Assembly (NCBI GenBank): GCA_900754525.1
Contig: CAAEDE010000028.1
Span: 1-30,754 of the forward strand
Origin: an uncultured Collinsella sp.
GTDB lineage: Bacteria; Actinomycetota; Coriobacteriia; Coriobacteriales; Coriobacteriaceae
Direction of reading: 5' to 3'
DNA: 30,754 nucleotides
Under the pieces are notes generated by a model. That model saw only the letters and a list, made by a program, of their open reading frames with translations, searched no databases and was not told the origin of the DNA. The number at the start of each line of letters is the position of its first letter. The first letter of the stretch is position 1. Positions 1 through 6,995 of the stretch are shown here, in pieces. A program made the translations under genes and the position numbers.

Positions 1-1
1 C

Positions 2-28
2 GTGGGGCTGCTGGAGGGCGAGAAGTAG
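2..28 (+). CDS. 3' end of an unidentified upstream gene
   Basis: The first bases read as an open frame ending VGLLEGEK followed by TAG. A good intrinsic terminator begins 24 bases later, which fits the end of a real transcription unit entering from outside the window. Eight residues are too few to assign any family. Confidence 0.3.
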   Translation: MGLLEGEK

Positions 29-52
29 GGCACCTCGGCTCAGTCTCGAGCC

Positions 53-75
53 ATGCGGAGTCGCTCCGCATTTTT
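53..75 (+). terminator. Intrinsic terminator
   Basis: ATGCGGAG and CTCCGCAT form a perfect 8-bp stem with a TCG loop, followed by TTTT. It sits just after the gene that enters from the left edge. Confidence 0.6.
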
Positions 76-171
76 GAACGCCGCGTGTGCGTCCCAAATA
101 CTTGAGAAACAAGCTGTGAAGTGCGGTGGCGCGCCCGTGCCCGCGCGCAGCCATCTCCATCAGCGTCTACG

Positions 172-432
172 GTGCGCTACAACATCACGGGCAAACCGCC
201 TGACAAGCCGAGCATCCTGATCGTTCCGTCTATGAGCTACGTTGCTGTGCGGGGCAAGGGCGATTCCAATGCCGAAGGCGGCGCATAGCAGAACGCGTTG
301 CCGATGCTCTACGGCGTCGCATATACCATCAAGATTTCGAAGAGGGCCCGCGGGAAATCGAGGGCTATTTCGACTTCGTCGTGCCGCCGGTCGAGGGCTT
401 CTGCCGACATGACATGGCTGGGGCTTACCCTC
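172..432 (+). pseudogene. Remnant of a GyrI-like small-molecule-binding protein
   Basis: The frame from 172 reads KPSILIVPSMSYVAVRGKGD and then, after an in-frame TAG at 286-288, QNALPMLYGVAYTIKISK. Near 340 the frame shifts and the similarity resumes as GPREIEGYFDFVVPPVEGF. This order (a V-P-x-M-x-Y/F-x-V-x-G-K-G-x-x-N block, then LYG-x-x-YTIK-x-SK, then a GxxxIEGYFD block) is what I recognise from GyrI-like/BmrR-type ligand-binding domain proteins. The N-terminus has no convincing ribosome binding site, and the C-terminal third is missing. One nonsense codon, one frameshift and lost ends together make this a pseudogene. The last recognisable residues are in the same frame as the ATPase remnant that follows, so a gene finder starting at GTG 381 would wrongly fuse the two. 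Confidence 0.7.
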
Positions 433-488
433 CGACGCGCCCTTGCGCATATTTCCTTATCGGTTTTGAAACCGAGAAGGAGCTGATG

Positions 489-1081
489 ATGGACTGGGTC
501 GACCGCAATACGTACATGGAGCGGCTTTGGGCGCTCGATGGCACCCGGGACATCAAGGTGATCACGGGGATGCGCCGCTCTGATAGGTCCGAGCTTATGA
601 AGGCGTTCTCCGCCTCCGTTGCTCGGAGGGACCCATCCTCCAACAACGTCTACATCGATCTGCTGGACCTCGACAACGAGCCGCTGCTTGAGTATCACAC
701 GCTGTATCACGAAATCATCGAGCGGCACAAAGAGGGCACCCGCAACCGTCTCTTCATCGACAAGGTGCAGCTGTGCGAGGGTTTCGAGAAAGCAATTAAC
801 AGCATTCACGCACGTGGCGGATGGGATATCTACCTCACGGGATCGAACGCGTTCCTCCTGAGTTCGGACCTGGCAACCCTGTTCACAGGGCGCCACGGGG
901 AGGTACACATCCTCCCCTTCAGCTTCGGCGAATACCGCTCCTACTTCGACGAGCAGGGGGCCGTCGACGACGACTTCGACGGATTCATCAGGCGCGGCGG
1001 GCTCGCCGGGTCCTACGATTACGATGACATCTCGGAATCGTATGGTTTCCTTCGGCGCGGGCGGATCGGGATCCACCGCCG
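489..1081 (+). pseudogene. Truncated AAA_14-type ATPase with ruined Walker A motif
   Basis: ATG 489 lies 6 bases after AAGGAG and opens MDWVDRNTYMERLWAL, a typical start for AAA_14/DUF4143 ATPases. The P-loop, normally GxRRSGKS in this subfamily, reads GMRRSDRSELM, so both the Gly before the Lys and the Lys itself are replaced. The Walker B region reads LFIDKVQLCEGF where LFIDEVQ is expected, so the catalytic acid is also lost (Glu to Lys). The family blocks IYLTGSNAFLLSSDLATLF and ILPFSFGEYRSYFDE are intact. Similarity fades after the GGLAGSY block near 1015-1045, and the frame runs into the end of the convergent alcohol dehydrogenase gene. About half the usual length of around 400 residues is present and the DUF4143 part is absent. 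The protein cannot bind ATP in the normal way. A different, intact family member lies at 8824-10113. Confidence 0.8.
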
Positions 1082-1083
1082 AT

Positions 1084-2247
1084 CTAGAGGCACTCGGTCA
1101 GAATCTGGAACACCTCGCTGCGCTCCAGTTTCTTGGCGCAGCCGCCGGTGAGCACGCAGGTGTCCGCAACCTTGTGCAGCGTCTCGTCGGACGCGTCGGA
1201 GCCCATCTCGGCGAAGCTCGTGGGAAGCCCCATCTCGCCGATGAACGTCTGCAGGCGGTCGATGCCCTCGAGCGCCACCGTAAGGTCGTCTTTGCCCTTG
1301 GCGTCGACGCCCCACACCTCGCGCGCCCAGCGGGCGAACTGCGCGGGTACCTCGGGGGCCAGGTGGCGGTAGAGCGCAGGGTGGATGACCGCGAGGCCCA
1401 TTCCGTGGTTGGTGTGAGTGTACGCGCCGTACTGGTGCTGGATCATGTGCGCCTGGAAGTCCGTTGACTTGCCGATCTTGAGCACGCCGTTCTCGGCCAT
1501 GGCGGAGTCGTATACGAGCTCGCTTCGGGCATCGAGGTTCTGGTCGTCGTCCGCGATGACGCGCATGTTGCGGATGACGTTACGCTGGATGGCGAGGTTG
1601 ATGTCGTCGGTGACGTTGCGTCCGCGCGGGCTTCCGAAATAGCTCTCCATGCAGTGCGAGAGCGTGTCGAACGCGCCGCTCATGAACTGCGCGTGCGGTA
1701 CGGTGAGCGTGAGCGCCGGGTCGAGCGCCGCCCACATGGGCATCGCCCCCAGATAGGCACCCTTCACGTGCGTCTCCTCGTTGGTGATGACGGCGCCGTT
1801 GTTCTGCTCGGCGCCCGTGCCGGAGAGTGTCACGATGCAGCCCATGGGGATGAACGAGCTCGGCATCTTGCCGTCGACGTGCTCGAACGTCTCGATGTCC
1901 TCGTCAAGCATCGCCTGCGCGGAGACCACCTTGCAGCAGTCGAAGACCGACCCGCCGCCGACGGCGAGAATGAAGTCGACCTGCTCCTCGCGTGCGAGCG
2001 CGGCGCCTTCCTGGCACTTCTCGTAGGTCGGGTTGGGCATGATGCCGCCGAAGTCCACCACGCGCTTGCCCGCGCTCGTGAGCTTATCGACCACGTGGCC
2101 GTAGACGCCGGTTTGTTTGACCGAGCCTCCGCCGTAGGCGAGCATCACTGTCTTGCCCATGGCACCCATCTCGGCGTCGAGCGCCTGGTCCATGGCCCCC
2201 TCGTCGAAGTAGTTCCTGACCGGGTAGTCGTACGTGAATGAGTTCAT
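1084..2247 (-). CDS. Iron-containing alcohol dehydrogenase (YqhD/BdhA type)
   Basis: This 387-residue protein belongs to the group III iron-dependent alcohol dehydrogenases, close to the NADPH-dependent butanol/aldehyde reductases. It is expected to reduce aldehydes to alcohols in the cytoplasm. The nucleotide-binding GGGSVFD motif is at residues 98-103. The four metal ligands are all present at Asp194, His198 (GAFDTLSH), His267 (QAHMIQH) and His281 (HTNHGMG), the same spacing as known for YqhD. I chose ATG 2247 because AGGAGG sits 7 bases upstream; longer frames lack a site. It lies 44 bases downstream of an aldo/keto reductase on the same strand and is probably cotranscribed with it. Together the two give a carbonyl-reducing operon. 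The natural substrate cannot be read from sequence. Confidence 0.93.
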   Translation of the reverse strand: MNSFTYDYPVRNYFDEGAMDQALDAEMGAMGKTVMLAYGGGSVKQTGVYGHVVDKLTSAGKRVVDFGGIMPNPTYEKCQEGAALAREEQVDFILAVGGGSVFDCCKVVSAQAMLDEDIETFEHVDGKMPSSFIPMGCIVTLSGTGAEQNNGAVITNEETHVKGAYLGAMPMWAALDPALTLTVPHAQFMSGAFDTLSHCMESYFGSPRGRNVTDDINLAIQRNVIRNMRVIADDDQNLDARSELVYDSAMAENGVLKIGKSTDFQAHMIQHQYGAYTHTNHGMGLAVIHPALYRHLAPEVPAQFARWAREVWGVDAKGKDDLTVALEGIDRLQTFIGEMGLPTSFAEMGSDASDETLHKVADTCVLTGGCAKKLERSEVFQILTECL

Positions 2248-2291
2248 GGCAATTCCTCCTAGTAAGTTATCAGTGCGGTCTGACCGCTCGT

Positions 2292-3143
2292 CTACACGTT
2301 GCGCACGAGCCCGGACATCCATTCGATGGTGGCGGGGCCGTGGTGGTCGAAGAACGCGCTGCGCCCGGTGTCGAGCGCGGCGATGGCGACCATCTCGTCG
2401 TCGCCCAGCGCGAAGTCGAAGACGTCGAAGTTTTGCTCCATGCGATCGCGGTGCGTGCTCTTAGGGATACAGACCACACCGCGCTGCAGCAGCCAGCGCA
2501 ACACGACCTGGGCGACCGTCTTGCCGTGCGCCTCGCCGATGCGAGCGAGGACCTCGTTGCGGAAGAGGTCGTTTCTGCCCTCCGCAAAGGGCGCCCAGCC
2601 CTCCGTGGCCACCTCCTTGCCGGCCATGTACTCCTGCGCCTCGCGCTGCTGGAAGAACACGTTGCACTCGACTTGGTTCACGGCGGGGGCGATGCGGTTG
2701 AACGAGATGAGGTTTGCGAGGTGATCGGGGTAGAAGTTAGCTGTGCCTATGGCGCGGATAACGCCCTGCTCGTAGAGCTCCTCCATGGCGCGCCACGCGC
2801 CGAAGACGTCGCCGAACGGCTGATGGATGAGGTAGAGGTCGACGTAGTCGAGCCCCAGCCGCTTGAGCGACGCGTCGAAGCCGCGCTTGGCCCCCTCGTA
2901 GCTCGCATCCGACATCCACAGCTTGGTCGTCACGAACACCTCGTCGCGCGGCAGGCCGCTCGCACGAATGGCGGCCCCGACCGCCTCCTCGTTGCCGTAG
3001 CTCGCGGCCGTGTCGAGCAGCCGGTAGCCGACCGAGAGCGCGTCCTCCACGGCGCGCTGGCATTCCGCGGCGTCCGGGATCTGGTACACGCCGAAGCCGA
3101 GCTGCGGCATCCTGACGCCGTTGTTCAAGGTGATGTAGTCCAT
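2292..3143 (-). CDS. Aldo/keto reductase (first copy)
   Basis: A 283-residue cytoplasmic NADPH-dependent carbonyl reductase of the AKR (TIM-barrel) superfamily. The catalytic tetrad is complete: Asp44 and Tyr49 in LLDTAASYGNE, Lys74 in TTKLW, and His107 in LIHQPFGD. The C-terminal cofactor block CIPKSTHRDRMEQN is also present. Length is normal for the family. The ATG at 3143 follows GAAAGGAAGG with about 6 bases spacing. It is the first gene of a likely two-gene operon with the iron alcohol dehydrogenase. Its upstream region carries GGGTTATAACCC-type dyads resembling those in front of the LysR-linked second AKR, so shared control by that LysR protein is plausible but only inferred. Confidence 0.93.
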   Translation of the reverse strand: MDYITLNNGVRMPQLGFGVYQIPDAAECQRAVEDALSVGYRLLDTAASYGNEEAVGAAIRASGLPRDEVFVTTKLWMSDASYEGAKRGFDASLKRLGLDYVDLYLIHQPFGDVFGAWRAMEELYEQGVIRAIGTANFYPDHLANLISFNRIAPAVNQVECNVFFQQREAQEYMAGKEVATEGWAPFAEGRNDLFRNEVLARIGEAHGKTVAQVVLRWLLQRGVVCIPKSTHRDRMEQNFDVFDFALGDDEMVAIAALDTGRSAFFDHHGPATIEWMSGLVRNV

Positions 3144-3218
3144 GGTGCCTTCCTTTCTCGCAACTTGACGTATCCACCATACGAGGGGCGCCGCGCCGGC
3201 GGAAGTTTCCGTTGGTGA

Positions 3219-3262
3219 GGGTTCTATAACGCTGGGGTGCGCACGGGGTTATAACCCGCGGG
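3219..3262. promoter_or_regulatory. Cluster of GGGTTxTATAAC dyads upstream of the AKR-ADH operon
   Basis: GGGTTCTATAAC (3219-3230), the perfect palindrome GGGTTATAACCC (3246-3257) and the adjoining CCCGCGGG (3255-3262) lie 75-120 bases before the AKR start. They resemble paired sites for a dimeric regulator. The ATAACC half-site recurs at 4388-4393 next to the LysR gene. Confidence 0.4.
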
Positions 3263-3441
3263 TTCTAGGCGTCACCTCAAAGAGATCGGCACCCGAGATC
3301 GTCGGCGATGGCCTGAGCTACGACAGCGGTGTGGCCCTGTGCCGAGTAGTAGGTCACGAGGACGTTGCCGTCTGCAGCGGGCCCTGCGGCGGGCTCGTCC
3401 TCGACAGTCGACTGGTCCTCGGCGGCTGCTTGGTTGGTCCG
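3249..3441 (-). pseudogene. Flavodoxin-domain remnant
   Basis: The minus strand reads NVLVTYYSAQGHTAVVAQAI then ADDLG, the first beta strand, phosphate-binding loop and first helix of a flavodoxin. A one-base frameshift near 3275 is needed to continue into ADLFEVTP, the expected second strand, after which a stop follows at once (TAA at 3249-3251). The segment before it (TNQAAAEDQSTVEDEPAAGP) looks like the low-complexity linker behind the signal peptide of exported flavodoxin lipoproteins, but no start codon or signal peptide remains and an in-frame stop closes it upstream. Roughly two thirds of the domain is missing. It sits between the two AKR genes on their strand, where a working flavodoxin gene would make functional sense. 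Confidence 0.72.
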
Positions 3442-3455
3442 TTATCGTCTGAGCG

Positions 3456-4304
3456 CTACTCCTGCGCGTCGAAATCGGGGCGCATGGCCAGGTAGCCCGC
3501 GAGTGCTTCCTCAGTGGCGGTGTAGTAGGTCATGGTCCCGTCGAGCTTGGCAATCTCGGCCATCTCGTCTTCGGTGAGGGAGAAGTCGAAGATGTTCGCG
3601 TTGTCGGCGATGTGGGCGGGGTTCTTGGAGCCGGGGATGATGGAGGTGCCCATCTGCACGTGCCAGCGCAGGATCACCTGGGCCGGGGTCTTGCCGTACT
3701 TCTCGGCGAGAGCGACGAAGATGGGCTCCTCCAGAAGACCTTTGTCGCCGTGGCCGAGCGGGTACCACGCCTCGATCACCGTGCCGTACGGCGCGAGGTA
3801 GGCGCGCAGGTCGCGCTGGGCGTGATAGGGGTGGCACTCAACGGTCACGAGCTGCGGCATGATGTCGGCGACCTCGATGACCTCGGTGATCTTGTCTTGC
3901 GGGAAGTTGGAGAGGCCGAGGGCGCGCACCTTGCCCGCGCGGTACGCCTCCTCCATCGTGCGCCACGCGGCCAGGTAGTCGCCTACCGGCTGGTGCAGGA
4001 TGAGCATGTCGACGTAGTCGAGCCCCAGGCGCTGGAGCGTGGCGTCCACCGCCGGCATGCCTGCGTCGTAGACGCTCGGCCAGAGCTTGGTGGAGACGGA
4101 GATCTTGTCGCGCGCGATGCCGCTCTTGGCGATGGCACGGCCCACGGCGCGCTCGTTCATGTAGGCGTTGGCGGTGTCGATGTGCTCGTAGCCAGCCGCG
4201 AGCGCGGCGGATGCGGCCGCCTCGGCCTCGACCGGGGTCATGAGGAAGGTGCCCAAACCTTCGATGGGCATCTCTACGTCGTTATTGAGCTTCAGATACT
4301 CCAT
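3456..4304 (-). CDS. Aldo/keto reductase (second copy)
   Basis: A 282-residue NADPH-dependent carbonyl reductase of the AKR superfamily. The tetrad residues are Asp43 and Tyr48 (HIDTANAYMNE), Lys73 (STKLW) and His104 (LILHQPVGD). The cofactor-binding block IIPGSKNPAHIADN is intact. ATG 4304 is preceded by AAGGAGGAGACC, an excellent ribosome binding site. It is clearly diverged from the neighbouring AKR (for example MNE against GNE after the tetrad Tyr), so it is a paralogue rather than a recent duplicate. It is divergent from a LysR-type regulator across a 129-base region, the classical arrangement for a LysR target. The flavodoxin remnant lies immediately downstream and may once have been cotranscribed with it. 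Confidence 0.93.
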   Translation of the reverse strand: MEYLKLNNDVEMPIEGLGTFLMTPVEAEAAASAALAAGYEHIDTANAYMNERAVGRAIAKSGIARDKISVSTKLWPSVYDAGMPAVDATLQRLGLDYVDMLILHQPVGDYLAAWRTMEEAYRAGKVRALGLSNFPQDKITEVIEVADIMPQLVTVECHPYHAQRDLRAYLAPYGTVIEAWYPLGHGDKGLLEEPIFVALAEKYGKTPAQVILRWHVQMGTSIIPGSKNPAHIADNANIFDFSLTEDEMAEIAKLDGTMTYYTATEEALAGYLAMRPDFDAQE

Positions 4305-4385
4305 GGTCTCCTCCTTAATGGTGACTTTTCGAATGCAATGCTACGGCGTTTGCTGACGTGCGAGAAGTTCACGTTGGAATGATGG

Positions 4386-4404
4386 ATATAACCATGGGGT
4401 ATAT
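4386..4404. promoter_or_regulatory. Candidate LysR-type operator in the divergent region
   Basis: ATATAACCATGGGGTATAT fits the T-N11-A pattern of LysR-type binding sites with ATATA/TATAT arms. It lies 30 bases before the LysR start and 82 bases before the divergent AKR start. Confidence 0.4.
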
Positions 4405-4433
4405 ACGGCACATAATGCGTGACAGGAGGATCG

Positions 4434-5333
4434 ATGTACAACCCACAGCTTGACACTTTCATCCGCGTGGCGGAGGCGGGCAGCTTCTCCAAGGCGGCAC
4501 AAGAGTCCTTCATCACGCCCACGGCCGTCATCAAGCAGATGAACCTGCTGGAGTCGCGGCTAGGCCTTACGCTGTTCCACCGATCGCATCAGGGGCTTTC
4601 GCTTACGCGAGCAGGCAGGTCGCTGCTCGCCGACGCTCGCCATATCGTGCAGTACTCTCAAGAATCAATCGCACGCGCCCGCGTCGCCGAGCGTGGAGAG
4701 AAGCGTATCATCCGCGTGGGAGTGTCGCTCATGACGCCCAGCACGCCGCTCACGAAGCTGTGGCCGAAGGTGAAGGAACGTTGCCCTGGCATGAGCCTTC
4801 AGGTGGTCACGTTTGAAAACACACCCTCGGCGGCACGCGGTTTGGCGAACCTCGGGCAAGACATGGATATCGTGGCGGGGATTTTCGACGATGCCTTTCT
4901 TAAAGAGCGCGGGTGCCTGGGCCTCGAGCTTTCGCGCGAGCCGCTCTGGTGCGCCGTTCCCGTCGACAACGAACTCGCCAAACGCGACATCGTTACATTC
5001 GACGACCTCCACAATCACAGTCTTATGTTTATACGCCGGGGCTGGAACGCCGAAATCGACCGCGTGCGCGACGAGATACTCTTGCATCATCCTCAAATCG
5101 CGCTCGTAGACTTCCCGCAATATCGGGCGGAGGTGTTCAATCGCGACGCGAACGAGGACCTCGCGCTTGCGACGCTGCCGTTGTGGGCCAACGTCCACCC
5201 CATGCTCAAAACCGTCCCTACCGATTGGGACTGTCTCGTGTCTTACGGGCTGCTTCATTCGTCGCACCCCGCAGACCATGTACGGGAGTTCCTCGATGCG
5301 GTGTCTGCCGCGCTCGAGGCAAAGCATCGATAG
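4434..5333 (+). CDS. LysR-family transcriptional regulator
   Basis: A 299-residue LysR-type regulator of normal length. The N-terminal winged helix-turn-helix is at about residues 4-62 (QLDTFIRVAEAGSFSKAAQ, then TPTAVIKQMNLLESRLGL, then LFHRSHQGLSLTRAGRSLL). It is followed by a periplasmic-binding-protein-like effector domain from about residue 90 (IIRVGVSL). I chose ATG 4434 because ACAGGAGG lies 4 bases upstream; an earlier GTG/ATG would place the helix-turn-helix too far in. It is divergent from the second aldo/keto reductase, which is the most likely target along with its own promoter. The effector ligand is unknown; an aldehyde or quinone-like compound is only a guess from the neighbours. 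Confidence 0.93.
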   Translation: MYNPQLDTFIRVAEAGSFSKAAQESFITPTAVIKQMNLLESRLGLTLFHRSHQGLSLTRAGRSLLADARHIVQYSQESIARARVAERGEKRIIRVGVSLMTPSTPLTKLWPKVKERCPGMSLQVVTFENTPSAARGLANLGQDMDIVAGIFDDAFLKERGCLGLELSREPLWCAVPVDNELAKRDIVTFDDLHNHSLMFIRRGWNAEIDRVRDEILLHHPQIALVDFPQYRAEVFNRDANEDLALATLPLWANVHPMLKTVPTDWDCLVSYGLLHSSHPADHVREFLDAVSAALEAKHR

Positions 5334-5474
5334 GCAATCGCGAACAGATGCGCTTATGCCTATGGGAATAACGGGAACTGGCTTCTGAGCTTGCGTTTTG
5401 ATACCGTCGAGTACCGCCCGATGTTGTTTCGGCGTCGCCATAGAGCAAAGCCATCAGCGAAATGACGGGAATAA

Positions 5475-5511
5475 AAGCCTCCGAACCTTCTGGTTCGGAG
5501 GCTTCCTTTTT
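5475..5511. terminator. Strong bidirectional terminator between LysR and MerR genes
   Basis: AAGCCTCCGAACC and GGTTCGGAGGCTT form a perfect 13-bp stem with a TTCT loop. It is followed by CCTTTTT on the plus strand and by a TTTTATT run on the minus strand. It serves the convergent lysR and merR transcripts. Confidence 0.85.
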
Positions 5512-5564
5512 GCATGTCTGCCTAAAACGACTCCTTGCCAAAGTCCCTTGAGCATCGGGCGGCA

Positions 5565-6005
5565 TTATTGAGCGTGGGCGTTATCGTAGGTATCTTTAAT
5601 CTCTTCCGGCAAATTGTCGGGAATCAGCGCCTTCAGTCTATCCTCGTTGCCATCCTGAATCGCCTGCTCGTAGTACCAGCATTTGAACTTCAACATGTCC
5701 AGCGCGCGGTTCATCTTCGCAATCTCCGACTCCATGTGGGCCTTTCGCTCCTCGAACATGGCCTTGCGCTTGGGATATGTCGATGGGCCCTCCGCGCACC
5801 ATTCCATGAACAGTCGGATGTCCTTGATCTCCATCCCAGCCTTCTTCAGGCATTCGATGACCCGAAGCGCCTCGAGTTCCGTATCGCCGAATCGGCGAAT
5901 GCCCGACGCCCGCTCCAATCCCGGGAACAGCCCCTGCTTGTCGTAATACCGCAGCGTGGAAACGGGCAGACTGAACATCTCCGCTACCTGTCCGATTGTG
6001 TACAT
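5565..6005 (-). CDS. MerR-family transcriptional regulator
   Basis: A 146-residue MerR protein. The N-terminal helix-turn-helix and wing read YTIGQVAEMFSLPVSTLRYY followed by DKQGLFPGLERASGIRRFGD (residues 2-41). A long dimerisation coiled coil follows (about 75-118). There is no metal-binding CxxC tail. Cys52, Cys70 and Cys109 are present, so thiol sensing as in the AdhR/NmlR branch is possible but not shown. The start ATG 6005 follows GGAGGGACC. The divergent promoter region carries a CCTAAA-N6-TTTAGG dyad between -35 and -10, the standard MerR architecture, so this protein most likely controls the decarboxylase-cupin/hydrolase operon that starts at 6229. Confidence 0.92.
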   Translation of the reverse strand: MYTIGQVAEMFSLPVSTLRYYDKQGLFPGLERASGIRRFGDTELEALRVIECLKKAGMEIKDIRLFMEWCAEGPSTYPKRKAMFEERKAHMESEIAKMNRALDMLKFKCWYYEQAIQDGNEDRLKALIPDNLPEEIKDTYDNAHAQ

Positions 6006-6036
6006 GGTCCCTCCGGATAAATCTCGAATTCACTCC

Positions 6037-6067
6037 TTGACCTAAAGTTAGGTTTAGGTATTACCTT
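6037..6067 (+). promoter_or_regulatory. MerR-type promoter with operator in the spacer
   Basis: TTGACC (6037-6042) and TACCTT (6062-6067) are separated by 19 bases. The spacer region holds CCTAAAGTTAGGTTTAGG (6041-6058), whose CCTAAA/TTTAGG arms are exact inverted repeats. It resembles the CTTAAAG-type dyads of AdhR-like MerR regulators. A long spacer with a central dyad is the signature of MerR activation. Confidence 0.65.
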
Positions 6068-6228
6068 CATTCTCGTCAATATAAATTGGGAGCGCAAGGG
6101 GTGTTCCGTAATCGCCGGTCACCCCGCCCTTGAGCAGGCGCGACGAATGGACATGGGAATCTGGGCGGGCAGCTTGGCCGCACGGAAACAGATTTGTGCC
6201 TAATACCATCGACAGGAGGAAATCAATT

Positions 6229-6993
6229 ATGGCAATTAAACAGACGGCGGGCAGAGATGCCCTGGGGGACTTTGCCCCCAAATTTGCACAGCTCAATGAC
6301 GATGTGCTGTTCGGCGAGGTGTGGAGTCGAGAAGACGGGCTTTCCCTTCGAGACCGCAGCGTGGTGACGGTGGTCGCTTTGATGGCACAGGGGCTGACGG
6401 ACTCTTCGTTCCAATATCATCTGATGTCCGCAAAGAACAACGGCGTGACCAGGGCTGAGATAGCGGAAATCCTTACGCACGCGGCATTTTACGCGGGATG
6501 GCCCAAGGCATGGGCGGCCTTCCACATGGCGAAAGAGGTCTGGGCGGATGACGATGCCGCCGACGCAAGAACCAAGCATCAAAACGAGATGGCCTTTCCC
6601 ATCGGTGACCCCAACGACGCATTTGCGAAGTACTTTATCGGGCAAAGCTACCTCGCGCCCCTTTCCACCGAGCAGGTCGGTATTTACAACGTTACGTTTG
6701 AGCCCGGCTGCCGCAACAACTGGCACACACATCACGCCAAAAGCGGTGGGGGACAGATCCTCGTCTGCGTGGCTGGTCGAGGGCTTTACCAGGAATGGGG
6801 CAAACCGGCACAAGAGCTGTGCCCTGGCGATGTAGTAAATATTCCCGCGGGCGTAAAGCACTGGCACGGTGCGGCGCCCGACAGCTGGTTCTCCCATCTC
6901 GCGGTGGAGGTTCCGGGCGAGGATGCCTCCAACGAGTGGTTGGAGCCCGTGGACGACGAGCAATACCTTAAAGCGACCGACAAGGAGGCTTAG
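6229..6993 (+). CDS. Carboxymuconolactone decarboxylase-cupin fusion protein
   Basis: A 254-residue two-domain cytoplasmic protein. Residues about 10-108 are a carboxymuconolactone decarboxylase/AhpD-like helical domain (DRSVVTVVALMAQG, then ILTHAAFYAGWPKAW with His84); the AhpD CxxC pair is absent, so it is not a disulfide peroxidase partner. Residues about 145-230 are a cupin beta barrel: NNWHTHH (His166, His168) supplies the first metal ligands, GGGQILVCVAGRG follows with Gln where Glu is common, and PAGVKHWHG supplies His211. The start ATG 6229 has ACAGGAGG nearby (AGGAGG, 8 bases upstream). The stop is 2 bases before the hydrolase gene, so the two are cotranscribed, probably under the divergent MerR protein. 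This fusion is common in gut anaerobes; its true substrate is unknown to me. Confidence 0.9.
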   Translation: MAIKQTAGRDALGDFAPKFAQLNDDVLFGEVWSREDGLSLRDRSVVTVVALMAQGLTDSSFQYHLMSAKNNGVTRAEIAEILTHAAFYAGWPKAWAAFHMAKEVWADDDAADARTKHQNEMAFPIGDPNDAFAKYFIGQSYLAPLSTEQVGIYNVTFEPGCRNNWHTHHAKSGGGQILVCVAGRGLYQEWGKPAQELCPGDVVNIPAGVKHWHGAAPDSWFSHLAVEVPGEDASNEWLEPVDDEQYLKATDKEA

Positions 6994-6995
6994 GC

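Noticed and set aside
309..1076. Minus-strand open frame of 255 codons across the ATPase remnant
   Set aside because: The plus strand shows recognisable AAA_14 and GyrI-like sequence; the minus-strand product matches nothing and is antisense to it.
4665..5565. Minus-strand open frames opposite and beyond the end of the LysR gene
   Set aside because: They cross the strong terminator at 5475-5511 and read antisense to LysR; no ribosome binding site or domain was found.
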